Source: Hyphomicrobiales bacterium
Lineage (GTDB): Bacteria; Pseudomonadota; Alphaproteobacteria; Rhizobiales; Rhizobiaceae
Reading direction: 5' to 3'
DNA: 64,000 bases
Assembly (NCBI GenBank): GCA_017305935.1
Contig: JAFKJU010000015.1
Span: 62,001-126,000, forward strand
The translations under genes and the position numbers were made by a program. The notes under the pieces are model-generated. The model searched no databases. It saw nothing but the letters and a program-made list of their open reading frames with translations, and had not been told where the DNA came from. Below are positions 8,375-17,299 of the stretch, piece after piece. Within the stretch, counting starts at the first letter, position 1. The number at the start of each line of letters is the position of its first letter.

Positions 8375-9490
8375 ATGAACGCACCCCAACGCTCCGCAGG
8401 CGCCGCGATCGAAATCCGCCAGGCTTCCAAGCGTTACGGCGCCTTCGTGGCGCTGCGCGATATCGATCTCCACATCCGCCCCGGCGAATTCATGACCCTG
8501 CTCGGCCCTTCCGGCTCCGGCAAGACGACAACGCTGAACCTGATCGCCGGCTTCACCGACATCAGTTCCGGCGCACTCGACATCGGCGGCAAGAGCGTCA
8601 CCGGCCTGCCCTCGCACAAGCGCAATATCGGCGTCGTCTTCCAGCATTACGCGCTGTTTCCGCATATGACGGTTGGCAAGAACGTCGCCTATCCGCTGAG
8701 CTTGCGCGGCATCCGGGGCGACGATCGCGAGCGCCGGGTGAAACGGGCGCTCGACATGGTGAAGATGGCCGATTTCGCCCATCGCTATCCCAACGAGCTC
8801 TCCGGCGGCCAACAGCAGCGCGTGGCGCTCGCCCGCGCGCTCGTCTTCGATCCGCCGCTGCTTTTGATGGACGAGCCGCTCGGCGCGCTCGACAAGAAGC
8901 TGCGCGAATGGCTGCAACTCGAAATCAAGCGCATCCACCGCGAGCTCGGCACCACCTTCGTCTATGTCACCCATGACCAGGAGGAGGCGCTGGTCCTTTC
9001 CGACCGCATCGCCGTCTTCAATGGCGGCCGCATCGAGCAGATCGGCACGGGGCGCGAACTCTACGACAATCCGGCGACGCTGTTCGTCGGCCGCTTCATC
9101 GGCGAATCCACCGTGCTGCGCGGCGCAAGCGAGATCGTCAATGGCGATACGGTGATGACCGTCGGCGGCGACAAGATCGTCGCCCATGGCCGGCTGGATG
9201 GCGACGCCAGCCCCGTCATCCTGCTGCGGCCGGAGCGGGTGGCGCTGAAACGTCCAGGCTCCGATGCCGTCAGCGGCGAAAACCGGCTCTCCGGCACGGT
9301 GGCGGAAGCGATCTATCTCGGCTCCGGCTCCAAATACGAGGTGAAGCTCAAGGACGGCACGATTGCGGTCGTGCGCGCGCCGCTGGGGGCTGCCGATTTC
9401 GCCATCGGCGACGCCGTCGACCTCACCTTCACCCCCGCCGATCTCACCCTTCTCCCCGACGATGCCAGCGCCGATACGACGCTGACCTGA
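8375..9490 (+). CDS. ABC transporter ATP-binding protein, PotA-like
   Basis: This is the ATPase energising the importer. The 371-residue product has Walker A GPSGSGKTT, the Q-loop region VFQHYALFPH, the signature [15 protein letters not shown], Walker B LLLMDEPLGALD and the H-loop TFVYVTHDQ in order within residues 1-240, followed by a C-terminal TOBE-type regulatory domain (about 290-365), as in PotA. The ATG at 8375 lies 4 bases after the PotC-like stop; longer forms reading back into the permease gene are not supported. Confidence 0.95.
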   Translation: MNAPQRSAGAAIEIRQASKRYGAFVALRDIDLHIRPGEFMTLLGPSGSGKTTTLNLIAGFTDISSGALDIGGKSVTGLPSHKRNIGVVFQHYALFPHMTVGKNVAYPLSLRGIRGDDRERRVKRALDMVKMADFAHRYPNELSGGQQQRVALARALVFDPPLLLMDEPLGALDKKLREWLQLEIKRIHRELGTTFVYVTHDQEEALVLSDRIAVFNGGRIEQIGTGRELYDNPATLFVGRFIGESTVLRGASEIVNGDTVMTVGGDKIVAHGRLDGDASPVILLRPERVALKRPGSDAVSGENRLSGTVAEAIYLGSGSKYEVKLKDGTIAVVRAPLGAADFAIGDAVDLTFTPADLTLLPDDASADTTLT

Positions 9491-9509
9491 ACCATCGAAA
9501 GCACCTCCC

Positions 9510-10895
9510 ATGGACGTCAAGACCAACGGCAATATTTCCTTCTGGTATGCCGATATCGGCGGCATCCCGCAAAAGCGCCCGGCCCTGCCCGGCGACCGCG
9601 ACGCCGATGTCTGCATCATCGGCGCCGGCTTCACCGGCCTCTGGACCGCCTATTACCTGAAGAAGGCCGACCCCTCGCTCAATATCGTCGTCGTCGAGCG
9701 TGAATTCGCCGGCTTCGGCGCGTCGGGCCGCAATGGCGGCTGGCTGTCGGGCGGCTTCGGCTGGTCGCGGGAGAAATACCTGAAGACCTCCAGCCGTGGC
9801 GCGGTCATCGACATGCAGCGCGCCATGGCCGGTACGGTCGACGAGGTAGTCCGCGTCACGGAAGCCGAAGGTATCGATGCCGATATCCTGCGCGTCGACA
9901 ACATCACCGTCGCCACCAATGCGCCGCAGCTCGAACGCGCCCGCGAGGAATACCAGTTCTATCTCGACTGGCAGATGCCGGCCGAGCAGATCGAAATGCT
10001 CTCGGCCGAACAGGCGGCCAAGCGCATCCGCATCGCCAATCTCGGGGGGGCCTTCGTCATCCGCGACATGGCCCGCGTGCAGCCGGCCAAGCTGGTGCGC
10101 GGCCTGGCCCGCGTCGTCGAAAGCCTGGGCGTCTCGATCTATGAGGGCACCTCGGTCACCCGCTTCGAAAAGGGCCGGGTCGAGACCGATCGAGGCACGG
10201 TGCGCGCCCCAAAAATCATCCGCGCTACCGAAGGCTTTACCGCCGGCCTGCCCGGCCAGGAGCGCACCTGGCTGCCGCTCAACAGCGCCCAGATCGTCAC
10301 CGAGCCGGTGCCGGAGGCGCTGTGGAAGGAGATCGGCTGGGAAGGCCATGAATTGCTCGGCGATGCGGCCCATGCCTATTGCTACGCCCAGCGCACCCGC
10401 GAGGGACGCATCACCATGGGCGGGCGCGGCGTGCCCTATCGTTTCGGCTCGAAGACCGACGTCAACGGCCAGACGCAGCAGGCGACCATCGAGGCGCTGC
10501 ACCGCATCCTCACCCGCCTTCTGCCGCAGACGCGGCAATTGAAGATCGACCATGCCTGGTGCGGCGTGCTCGGCGTGCCGCGCGACTGGTGCACGACGGC
10601 CGGTTTCGACCGTTCGACCGGCATCGGCTGGGCCGGCGGGTATGTCGGGCTCGGTGTGTCCTCGTCCAACCTCGCCGGTCGCACGCTGGCCGACCTCGTG
10701 CTGAACCGCGACACGGAACTGACCGCCCTGCCTTGGGTCAACCGCACGGTGCGCCCCTGGGAGCCGGAGCCGTTCCGCTGGCTCGGCGTCCACTCCATGT
10801 ACCAGCTTTACCGCATCGCCGACGAACGCGAATTCGCCGGCCTGCCCCATACCTCGAAGCTCGCCGGCATCGCCGACAGCATCACCGGACACTGA
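9510..10895 (+). CDS. FAD-dependent amine/amino-acid oxidoreductase (DAO family, PuuB/OrdL-like)
   Basis: This is a 461-residue flavoprotein of the glycine-oxidase/DAO fold. The dinucleotide-binding motif is near residues 30-50 (VCIIGAGFTGLWTAYYL), followed by FGASGRNGGWLSGG, typical of PuuB and its relatives. The family oxidises C-N bonds of amines, N-methyl amino acids or gamma-glutamyl-putrescine, releasing an aldehyde and an amine. It follows the transporter by 19 bases on the same strand, so its substrate is likely what the transporter brings in, or a first derivative. No gamma-glutamyl-putrescine synthetase (PuuA) is nearby, which argues against a classic Puu pathway here. Confidence 0.9.
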   Translation: MDVKTNGNISFWYADIGGIPQKRPALPGDRDADVCIIGAGFTGLWTAYYLKKADPSLNIVVVEREFAGFGASGRNGGWLSGGFGWSREKYLKTSSRGAVIDMQRAMAGTVDEVVRVTEAEGIDADILRVDNITVATNAPQLERAREEYQFYLDWQMPAEQIEMLSAEQAAKRIRIANLGGAFVIRDMARVQPAKLVRGLARVVESLGVSIYEGTSVTRFEKGRVETDRGTVRAPKIIRATEGFTAGLPGQERTWLPLNSAQIVTEPVPEALWKEIGWEGHELLGDAAHAYCYAQRTREGRITMGGRGVPYRFGSKTDVNGQTQQATIEALHRILTRLLPQTRQLKIDHAWCGVLGVPRDWCTTAGFDRSTGIGWAGGYVGLGVSSSNLAGRTLADLVLNRDTELTALPWVNRTVRPWEPEPFRWLGVHSMYQLYRIADEREFAGLPHTSKLAGIADSITGH

Positions 10896-10924
10896 GCCGA
10901 CACGATTGAATGACAGGAAACACG

Positions 10925-11281
10925 ATGATATCCTTTGAAAACTTTGGCGATCTCCTCGCCCTCGACCTCGGCGATTTCGCAGCCAAGCCGACCTCCATCG
11001 AAGGCGAGCAGCAGGAAGCGGCCAAGGCGCTGTGGACCAGCCCGGACGGCAGGATGGAAACCGGCGTCTGGGAATGCACGCCGGGCCGCTTCACCGCCGA
11101 CCGCAGCCAGGCCGCCGAGCTCTGCCACCTGCTGAGCGGCCGGGTGACGCTGCACAATGGCGACGGCTCGGCCCGCGAGATTGCCGCCGGCGAGATGTTC
11201 GTGCTGCCGCTCGGCTGGCGCGGCGAATGGACCATTCACGAGCAGACCCGCAAAATCTACACCATGGTCGCCAAGGCCTGA
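10925..11281 (+). CDS. Small cupin-domain protein
   Basis: This is a single-domain cupin of 118 residues, with WECTPGRFTADRSQAAELCH and LLSGRVTLHNGDGS. It resembles the enzyme-associated cupins (DUF861 type) often found next to amine-oxidising flavoenzymes. The ATG at 10925 has AGGAAA at a good distance and is preferred over the ATG at 10910. It lies between the FAD oxidase and a second cupin in the same operon. No enzymatic role can be assigned; it may be a metal-dependent isomerase or a ligand-binding accessory. Confidence 0.85.
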   Translation: MISFENFGDLLALDLGDFAAKPTSIEGEQQEAAKALWTSPDGRMETGVWECTPGRFTADRSQAAELCHLLSGRVTLHNGDGSAREIAAGEMFVLPLGWRGEWTIHEQTRKIYTMVAKA

Positions 11282-11312
11282 GCACCCCTGACATGACGGG
11301 AGGAGAATGCCG

Positions 11313-11681
11313 ATGAACGACGTATTGCTGTTCCGCAAGGCGGAGCGCAGCTTCGAACCCTATGGCGACGACCCGGCGCGCGCCTCGATCAGCCGGCTCG
11401 TCGGCCCCGAGATCAGCCGCTCGATGGGCGCCGGCATCGCCCGCTTCGACGACTGTTCCATTGCCTGGACGGTGCTGTATGACGAGTTGATCGTCACGCT
11501 CGCCGGCACGTTCCGGCTGCGCGTCGGCGATACCGTGCATGAGGCCGGGCCGGGCGACGTGCTGTGGATCCCGGAAAACACCAGCCTGCATTACGAGGGC
11601 GACGGCGCAACCGTCTTCTACGCCCTGTCGCCGGTCGACTGGAAGGCGATTGCGGCGGCAAAGCGCGGAGAAGGCCAATGA
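11313..11681 (+). CDS. Second small cupin-domain protein (EutQ-like)
   Basis: This 122-residue cupin contains WTVLYDELIVTLAGTFRLRV and GDVLWIPENTSLHYEG, resembling the cupin of ethanolamine-utilisation EutQ proteins. GGGAGGAG at 11298-11305 favours the ATG at 11313 over the ATG at 11307, which would be only a base or two from it. The stop overlaps the start of the downstream oxidoreductase (ATGA), so the two are translationally coupled. Two adjacent, dissimilar cupins in one operon may indicate different steps or a heteromeric complex; this is inference. Confidence 0.85.
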   Translation: MNDVLLFRKAERSFEPYGDDPARASISRLVGPEISRSMGAGIARFDDCSIAWTVLYDELIVTLAGTFRLRVGDTVHEAGPGDVLWIPENTSLHYEGDGATVFYALSPVDWKAIAAAKRGEGQ

Positions 11682-13636
11682 CCGAGGCGCTTTTCCCGCA
11701 TCTGTTCTCGCCGATCACCCTTCGCGGCGCGAAAATCAAGAACCGTATCCTCTCCACCGGCCACGACACGACGCTGCCGACCGACGGCCTCGTCAACGAG
11801 GCGCTGATTGCCTACCACGAATCCCGCGCCAGGGGCGGCGTCGGCCTGATCGTCACCCAGGTCGCCGGCGTGCATGAGACGGCGCGCTATACTTCGCATA
11901 TGCTGATGGCCACCGACGACGATTGCATCGAAGGCTATCGAAAGCTGGCGGATGCCTGTCATGCGCATGGCTGCACCGTCTTCTCGCAGCTTTTCCATCC
12001 CGGCCGCGAGATCATGGAAAGCGGCGACGGGCTGCTGGCCGTCGCCTATGCGCCCTCGGTCTCCCCCAACGAGCGGTTCCGCGTCATGCCGCGCGTCCTC
12101 GACCTTTCGATGATCAAGGAGATCATCGACGGCTATGCATCTGCCGCCCGGCGCATGTTCCAGGCCGGGCTCGACGGCGTCGAATTCGTTGCCAGCCATG
12201 GCTATCTGCCGGCGCAGTTCTTCAATCCCCGCGTCAACCGCCGCGAGGATGCCTATGGCGGCACGGTGGAGAACCGGCTGCGCTTCGCCCGCGAGGCGCT
12301 GGCCGCCATGCGCGCCGCGACCAGCGAGGACTTCGTCATCGGCATGCGCATCAGCGCCAGTGAACGCGATGAGGAAGGCCTGACCCAGGAAGAGGCACTG
12401 GAAAGCTGTCGAGGGCTGGAAGACCTGCTGGACTACGTCAACATTACCGCTGGCACCTCGGCGACGCTTGGCGGCGCGGTGCATATCGCCCCGCCCATGG
12501 CCTATCAGAGCGGCTATCTTGCCAGCGATGCCGATCGTTTCCGCCAGGGCCTGAAAATCCCGGTCTTCGTCGCCGGCCGCATCAATCAGCCGCAGGAGGC
12601 GGAAGCGATCATCGCCAAGGGACAGGCCGACATGTGCGGCATGACCCGGGCGCTGATCTGCGATCCGGCCATGCCCGCCAAGGCCGCCGACAACCGCCCG
12701 GACGATATCCGCGCCTGCATCGCCTGCAACCAGGCCTGCATCGGCCATTTCCATCGCGGCCTGCCGATTTCCTGCATCCAGCATCCCGAAACCGGGCGCG
12801 AACTGCGCTACGGCACGTTGACGCCGGCGGCGAAGCGCAAGCGGGTGATGGTGGTCGGCGGCGGCCCGGCCGGCATGAAGGCGGCGATCACCGCCGCCAA
12901 ACGCGGCCATGACGTGACGCTCTACGAGGCCAACCGCCAGCTCGGCGGCCAGGCCAATCTGGCGCAACTGCTACCGCGCCGCTCCGAATTCGGTGGAATC
13001 GTCACCAACCTGTCGCGCGAACTCGAACTGGCGCAGGTGCGCATCCAGCGCGGCATCACCGTCGATCGCGAACTGGTCGAACGGGAAAAGCCCGACAGCG
13101 TCGTCATCGCCACCGGTGCGGCCCCTTATCGTCCCGAGATTGCCGACGACGGCAGCGTGCAGGTGGTTGATGCCTGGCAGATCCTGCGCCGCGAGGTCAA
13201 GCCCGGCCGCCGCGTCGTCGTCGCCGACTGGCGCAGCGACTGGATCGGCCCCGGCATCGCCGAGCTGCTGACCAGGGACGGCTGCGAAGTCGATCTGGCG
13301 CTGAGCAGCACCCATCTCGGCGACGCCCTGCCGCTCTATGTGCGCGACAATCTCGTCGCCGAGCTGCACAAGTTGCAGGTGCGCATCACCCCCTATGCCC
13401 GCCTGTTCGGCGCTGACAGCGGCACCGTCTACATGCAGCACACCGCCAGCGGCGAGCCGATCCTGTTCGAAAACGTCGATACGCTGGTGCTCTGTCTCGG
13501 CCATCGTCCGCAGGATGCACTGCAACAAGAACTGGCTGGACTCGATATCGAGATCCGCATGGCTGGTGACTGTCTGGCACCGCGCACAGCGGAAGAAGCG
13601 GTTTTCGAGGGCTTGAAGCTGGGCGCAGCTCTTTGA
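11678..13636 (+). CDS. FMN/FAD/4Fe-4S NADH:flavin oxidoreductase (trimethylamine-dehydrogenase / 2,4-dienoyl-CoA-reductase type)
   Basis: The 652-residue protein has an Old-Yellow-Enzyme TIM barrel (about 1-340; LFSPITLRGAKIKNRI at the start), then four cysteines at 347, 350, 354 and 366 in a CX2CX3CX11C pattern that ligates a 4Fe-4S cluster, then a FAD/NAD-binding half opening with VMVVGGGPAGMKAAIT. This layout is shared by trimethylamine and dimethylamine dehydrogenases, 2,4-dienoyl-CoA reductase and the N-methylproline demethylases of betaine catabolism. Next to an amine-type importer and a DAO oxidase, an oxidative N-demethylation role is the most economical guess. The ATG overlaps the stop of the preceding cupin. 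Confidence 0.92.
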   Translation: MTEALFPHLFSPITLRGAKIKNRILSTGHDTTLPTDGLVNEALIAYHESRARGGVGLIVTQVAGVHETARYTSHMLMATDDDCIEGYRKLADACHAHGCTVFSQLFHPGREIMESGDGLLAVAYAPSVSPNERFRVMPRVLDLSMIKEIIDGYASAARRMFQAGLDGVEFVASHGYLPAQFFNPRVNRREDAYGGTVENRLRFAREALAAMRAATSEDFVIGMRISASERDEEGLTQEEALESCRGLEDLLDYVNITAGTSATLGGAVHIAPPMAYQSGYLASDADRFRQGLKIPVFVAGRINQPQEAEAIIAKGQADMCGMTRALICDPAMPAKAADNRPDDIRACIACNQACIGHFHRGLPISCIQHPETGRELRYGTLTPAAKRKRVMVVGGGPAGMKAAITAAKRGHDVTLYEANRQLGGQANLAQLLPRRSEFGGIVTNLSRELELAQVRIQRGITVDRELVEREKPDSVVIATGAAPYRPEIADDGSVQVVDAWQILRREVKPGRRVVVADWRSDWIGPGIAELLTRDGCEVDLALSSTHLGDALPLYVRDNLVAELHKLQVRITPYARLFGADSGTVYMQHTASGEPILFENVDTLVLCLGHRPQDALQQELAGLDIEIRMAGDCLAPRTAEEAVFEGLKLGAAL

Positions 13637-13753
13637 AATTCGCTGAAAATTTGAGCGGAGGCGCATACCCGCGCCTCCTGCCAAGCGCATAATGCATAGC
13701 TGCATTGCACAAAAATTCATTGCTCCTCGCACAATTTGCAGGCATCTTGCACG

Positions 13754-13864
13754 CAGATGAAGCACATGGTGGTTTCCTCCCAGACCCACCGTTTCATCTG
13801 TTCCCCTCTGGAGGTTTAGACCTTCACACCTTATGGGCCGCGATTTTTTCGTCGGCCCTTTTTT
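13754..13864 (+). ncRNA. Alpha-r14 (NfeR1)-like trans-acting small RNA
   Basis: The first stem-loop pairs CAGATGAA (13754-13761) with TTCATCTG (13793-13800), then GGTGG (13768-13772) with CCACC (13786-13790), presenting a 13-base loop that contains TCCTCCC (13775-13781), an anti-Shine-Dalgarno sequence. A small AGGT/ACCT hairpin and an intrinsic terminator at 13835-13864 follow. The rhizobial alpha-r14 family (Smr14C2/NfeR1) is known for about 115-125-nt RNAs with exposed UCCUCC loops that block ribosome binding sites of transporter mRNAs. Length, architecture and loop agree; family assignment is from memory. A weak promoter (TTGCTC at 13720, CATCTT at 13743) would start near 13754. A palindrome AATGCA-TAGC-TGCATT at 13691-13706 lies upstream. 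Confidence 0.65.
13835..13864 (+). terminator. Intrinsic terminator of the small RNA
   Basis: GGGCCG (13835-13840) pairs with CGGCCC (13853-13858), with extra CGA/TCG pairing inside, and is followed by TTTTTT (13859-13864). It lies 117 bases before the phosphoketolase start, so it closes an independent transcript rather than the phosphoketolase leader. Confidence 0.75.
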
Positions 13865-13900
13865 CTTGTCCGATCCTGTCTATGCACACGACCGTCATCG

Positions 13901-13927
13901 CATTGTCACCCTTGACCTATGACAATG
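13901..13927. promoter_or_regulatory. Inverted repeat, candidate operator for the xfp-pta-ackA operon
   Basis: CATTGTCA (13901-13908) and TGACAATG (13920-13927) are perfect 8-bp arms around 11 bases, 53 bases before the phosphoketolase start codon. Arms 19 bp apart in phase suit a dimeric regulator on two successive major grooves. No regulator gene is adjacent, so the binding protein is unknown. The spacer contains TTGACC, which might be a -35 element. Confidence 0.5.
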
Positions 13928-13980
13928 ACCCTTGCTGCCCTATGTCGCATTCATCCGGCACGCTGCATCAGGAGACGACG

Positions 13981-16362
13981 ATGACGACAGTCGATGACCG
14001 CCAAGACCTCGCCCTGCTCGACCGCTACTGGCGGGCCGCCAATTATCTCTCCGTCGGGCAAATCTACCTGCTGGACAATCCGCTGCTGAAGCAACCGCTT
14101 GCGGCGGAGCATATCAAGCCGCGCCTGCTCGGCCATTGGGGCACGACGCCGGGGCTGAATTTCATCTATGCCCATCTCAACCGCATCATTCGCGCCCGCG
14201 ATGCCGACGTCATCTATATGTGCGGCCCCGGCCATGGCGGGCCGGGCATGGTCGCCAATACCTATCTGGAAGGCAGCTACAGCGAGATCTATCCCGAGAT
14301 TTCGGAAGACGCCGAGGGAATGCAGAAACTTTTCCGGCAATTCTCCTTCCCCGGCGGCATTCCCAGCCACGCCGCGCCGGAAACGCCGGGCTCCATCCAT
14401 GAGGGCGGCGAGCTCGGCTATGCGCTGGTCCATGCCTACGGCGCCGCCTTCGACAATCCCGAGCTGACGGTCGCCTGCGTCATCGGCGACGGCGAGGCCG
14501 AGACCGGGCCGCTGGCGGCGAGCTGGCATTCCAACAAGTTCCTCAACCCCGCCCATGACGGTGCGGTGCTGCCGATCCTGCATCTCAACGGCTACAAGAT
14601 CGCCAATCCCACCATTCTCGGCCGCATGACCGACGCCGATCTCGATCATCTGTTCCGGGGCTATGGCTACGAACCCTTCTTCGTCGAGGGTCATGAGCCG
14701 GAGGCGATGCACCGCGCGATGGCCGAAACGCTGGACACCGTCTTCGACCGCATCGCCGCCATCCGCGCCGAGGCGCGCTCGGGGGGCAAGGCGCAAGGCA
14801 TGCCGCGCTGGCCGATGATCGTGCTGCGCAGCCCCAAGGGCTGGACCGGGCCGAAGGAGGTGGACGGCAAGAAGGTGGAAGGCTTCTGGCGCGCCCATCA
14901 GGTGCCGGTCGCCAATTGCCGCGGCGATGCCGATCACCGCAAGATCCTCGAAGACTGGATGCGCTCCTACGATCCCGCCGACCTGTTCGACGAAAACGGT
15001 CGGTTGAAACCGGAGTTGCGGGCGCTGGCCCCGGACGGCACGCGCCGCATGGGCGCCAATCCGCATGCCAATGGCGGGTTGCTGCGCAAGGAGTTGAAGA
15101 CGCCCGACATCGCCGATCATGCGATTTCCGTCTCGCCCGAAGCGCGCGGCGCGATTTCGGTGCAGACGACGGAAATTCTCGGCCGCTACCTGCGCGACGT
15201 CGTCAGGCTGAATGACGCGGAACGCAATTTCCGCATCTTCGGGCCGGACGAGACCGAGTCCAACCGCCTCGGCAGCGTTTTCGAGGCGACGGAGCGGGTG
15301 TGGATGGAAGGCATAGAGCCCTACGACGTGCATCTTTCCCGCGAGGGACGGGTGACGGAGGTGCTATCCGAGCATCTTTGCCAGGGCTGGCTGGAAGGCT
15401 ATCTGCTGACCGGGCGGCATGGCTTCTTCTCCTGCTACGAAGCCTTTATTCACATCGTCGATTCCATGTTCAACCAGCATGCCAAATGGCTGAAAGTGTC
15501 GCGCGAGCTGGAATGGCGCAAGCCGGTCTCCTCGCTGACCTATCTCCTGACGTCGCATGTCTGGCGGCAGGACCATAACGGTTTCAGCCATCAGGATCCC
15601 GGCTTCGTCGATCTCGTCGCCAACAAGAAGTCCGACATCGTGCGCATCTACCTGCCGCCGGACGCCAATACGCTGCTCTGGGTCGGCGATCATTGCCTGA
15701 AGACCTGGGACCGCATCAACGTCATTGTCGCCGGCAAGCAGCCGGAGCCGCAATGGCTGACGATGGACGAGGCCGTCGCCCATTGCGATGCCGGCCTCGG
15801 CATCTGGGACTGGGCCGGCACCGAGGACGGCGCGGTGGCGCCGGACGTGGTGATGGCCTGCGCCGGCGACGTGCCGACCATGGAAGCGCTGGCCGCCGTC
15901 ATGCTGCTGCGCACGGCGATCCCGGCGTTGAAAATCCGCGTCGTCAATGTCGTCGACCTCATGACCCTGCAATCGCAGGACCAGCATCCGCACGGAATTT
16001 CCGATGCCGAATTCGACCGGTTGTTCACCACCGACCGGCCGGTGATCTTCGCCTATCACGGCTATCCCACCCTGATCCATCGCCTGACCTACAAGCGCAC
16101 CAACCATCGCAACATCCATGTGCGCGGCTTCATCGAGGAGGGCACGACGACGACGCCCTTCGACATGACGGTGCTCAACGAACTCGACCGTTTCCACCTT
16201 GCCATCGAGGCCATCGAGCGCGTGCCGGGTCTGAAGGAGAAAGCCGGCCCGGCCATCGCTGCCCTGCGTGAAAAACTGGCCGAGCATCACGATTATGTCC
16301 GCGAATACGGCGAGGACATGCCGGAGATCCGCGACTGGGCCTGGACTGCGGGACGAGGATAA
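13981..16362 (+). CDS. xfp: Xylulose-5-phosphate/fructose-6-phosphate phosphoketolase
   Basis: This thiamine-diphosphate enzyme splits xylulose-5-P (and often fructose-6-P) with phosphate to acetyl-phosphate plus glyceraldehyde-3-P or erythrose-4-P. The 793 residues match the family length. Family signatures are visible: [20 protein letters not shown] near residues 78-97, and [20 protein letters not shown] in the cofactor-binding region. The ATG at 13981 has AGGAGA in front; an in-frame ATG at 13942 is weaker. It begins a three-gene unit with phosphotransacetylase and acetate kinase, which convert the acetyl-phosphate to acetyl-CoA or to acetate plus ATP. The set forms a glycolytic bypass that conserves carbon. 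Confidence 0.97.
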   Translation: MTTVDDRQDLALLDRYWRAANYLSVGQIYLLDNPLLKQPLAAEHIKPRLLGHWGTTPGLNFIYAHLNRIIRARDADVIYMCGPGHGGPGMVANTYLEGSYSEIYPEISEDAEGMQKLFRQFSFPGGIPSHAAPETPGSIHEGGELGYALVHAYGAAFDNPELTVACVIGDGEAETGPLAASWHSNKFLNPAHDGAVLPILHLNGYKIANPTILGRMTDADLDHLFRGYGYEPFFVEGHEPEAMHRAMAETLDTVFDRIAAIRAEARSGGKAQGMPRWPMIVLRSPKGWTGPKEVDGKKVEGFWRAHQVPVANCRGDADHRKILEDWMRSYDPADLFDENGRLKPELRALAPDGTRRMGANPHANGGLLRKELKTPDIADHAISVSPEARGAISVQTTEILGRYLRDVVRLNDAERNFRIFGPDETESNRLGSVFEATERVWMEGIEPYDVHLSREGRVTEVLSEHLCQGWLEGYLLTGRHGFFSCYEAFIHIVDSMFNQHAKWLKVSRELEWRKPVSSLTYLLTSHVWRQDHNGFSHQDPGFVDLVANKKSDIVRIYLPPDANTLLWVGDHCLKTWDRINVIVAGKQPEPQWLTMDEAVAHCDAGLGIWDWAGTEDGAVAPDVVMACAGDVPTMEALAAVMLLRTAIPALKIRVVNVVDLMTLQSQDQHPHGISDAEFDRLFTTDRPVIFAYHGYPTLIHRLTYKRTNHRNIHVRGFIEEGTTTTPFDMTVLNELDRFHLAIEAIERVPGLKEKAGPAIAALREKLAEHHDYVREYGEDMPEIRDWAWTAGRG

Positions 16363-16366
16363 ACGG

Positions 16367-17299
16367 GTGAACATCGAGCTCTTCCGCCACGAGACCATCC
16401 TCGACCAATGCGCCGGCCTGCCGCCCTTGCCGACGGCGGTGGTGCATCCGGTGCAGCCCGCCGTATTGCAAGCGACGGCCGACGCCGTCGCCGCAGGGCT
16501 GATCGTCCCGGTCCTTGTCGGGCCGACGGCGCGGATTGCGGAAGCCGCAGCCCACCTCGATATCTCCGGCTGGGAAATCGTCGATACCGAGCACAGCCAT
16601 GCGGCGGCGCAGACCGCCGCCGACATGGCCGCGAAGGGCCGGGTCGGGGCGCTGATGAAGGGTGCGCTGCATACCGACGAACTGCTGGGCGCCGTGGTGC
16701 GCGCCGAATCGGGCCTGCGCACCGAGCGGCGCATTTCCCATGCCTATCTGATGGCCATCGCCAGCTATCCCAAGCCGTTCATCATCACCGATGCGGCGGT
16801 CAACATCTTCCCCGATCTCGCCGCCAAGGCCGATATCGCCCAGAACGCCATCGATCTCTGGCGGGTGGTATTCGGCAGCGAAAGACTGCCGAAGCTGGCG
16901 GTGCTGGCCGCCGTCGAGACCGTCAATCCGAAGATGACGGCGACGCTGGATGCGGCCGCCCTTTGCAAGATGGCCGATCGCGGCCAGATCGCCGGCGGGC
17001 TGATCGACGGGCCGCTGGCCTTCGACAATGCGATCAGCGCCGCAGCGGCAGCCGACAAGGGCATCCTCTCGCCGGTCGCGGGCGATGCCGATATCCTGCT
17101 GGTGCCGGATATCGAGGCCGGCAACATGCTCGCCAAGCAACTGACTTTTCTCGGCGGCGCGGAGGCGGCCGGCATCGTGCTCGGCGCGCGCGTGCCCATC
17201 GTGCTCACCAGCCGCGCCGACAGTGTCCAGACAAGGCTGCTCTCCTGCGCGCTCGCCATATTGCTCGCCGAGGCGCGAAAGCAAGGGCTGATCAAATGA
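16367..17299 (+). CDS. pta: Phosphate acetyl/butyryltransferase
   Basis: This enzyme interconverts acyl-phosphate and acyl-CoA. The 310-residue protein is a single PTA/PTB catalytic domain; it contains ISHAYLMAIASYPKPFIITD and the conserved C-terminal motif with ADILLVPDIEAGN. The MaoC-like hydratase domain found fused in front of many rhizobial homologues is absent. The GTG at 16367 follows the phosphoketolase stop by 4 bases and is preferred over upstream starts inside xfp. Its stop overlaps the acetate kinase ATG. Substrate is inferred as acetyl-phosphate from the neighbours; family members can also take butyryl groups. Confidence 0.92.
   Translation: MNIELFRHETILDQCAGLPPLPTAVVHPVQPAVLQATADAVAAGLIVPVLVGPTARIAEAAAHLDISGWEIVDTEHSHAAAQTAADMAAKGRVGALMKGALHTDELLGAVVRAESGLRTERRISHAYLMAIASYPKPFIITDAAVNIFPDLAAKADIAQNAIDLWRVVFGSERLPKLAVLAAVETVNPKMTATLDAAALCKMADRGQIAGGLIDGPLAFDNAISAAAAADKGILSPVAGDADILLVPDIEAGNMLAKQLTFLGGAEAAGIVLGARVPIVLTSRADSVQTRLLSCALAILLAEARKQGLIK

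Noticed and set aside
5532-10895. Classic putrescine (Puu) pathway
   Set aside because: Although the importer is PotD-like and the oxidase PuuB-like, no glutamyl-putrescine synthetase, aldehyde dehydrogenase or PuuD-type hydrolase gene lies in the operon.
13705-13980. N-terminal extension of the phosphoketolase back to 13705
   Set aside because: It would run through the small RNA and its terminator, gives a translation unlike the family, and the ATG at 13981 has a ribosome binding site.
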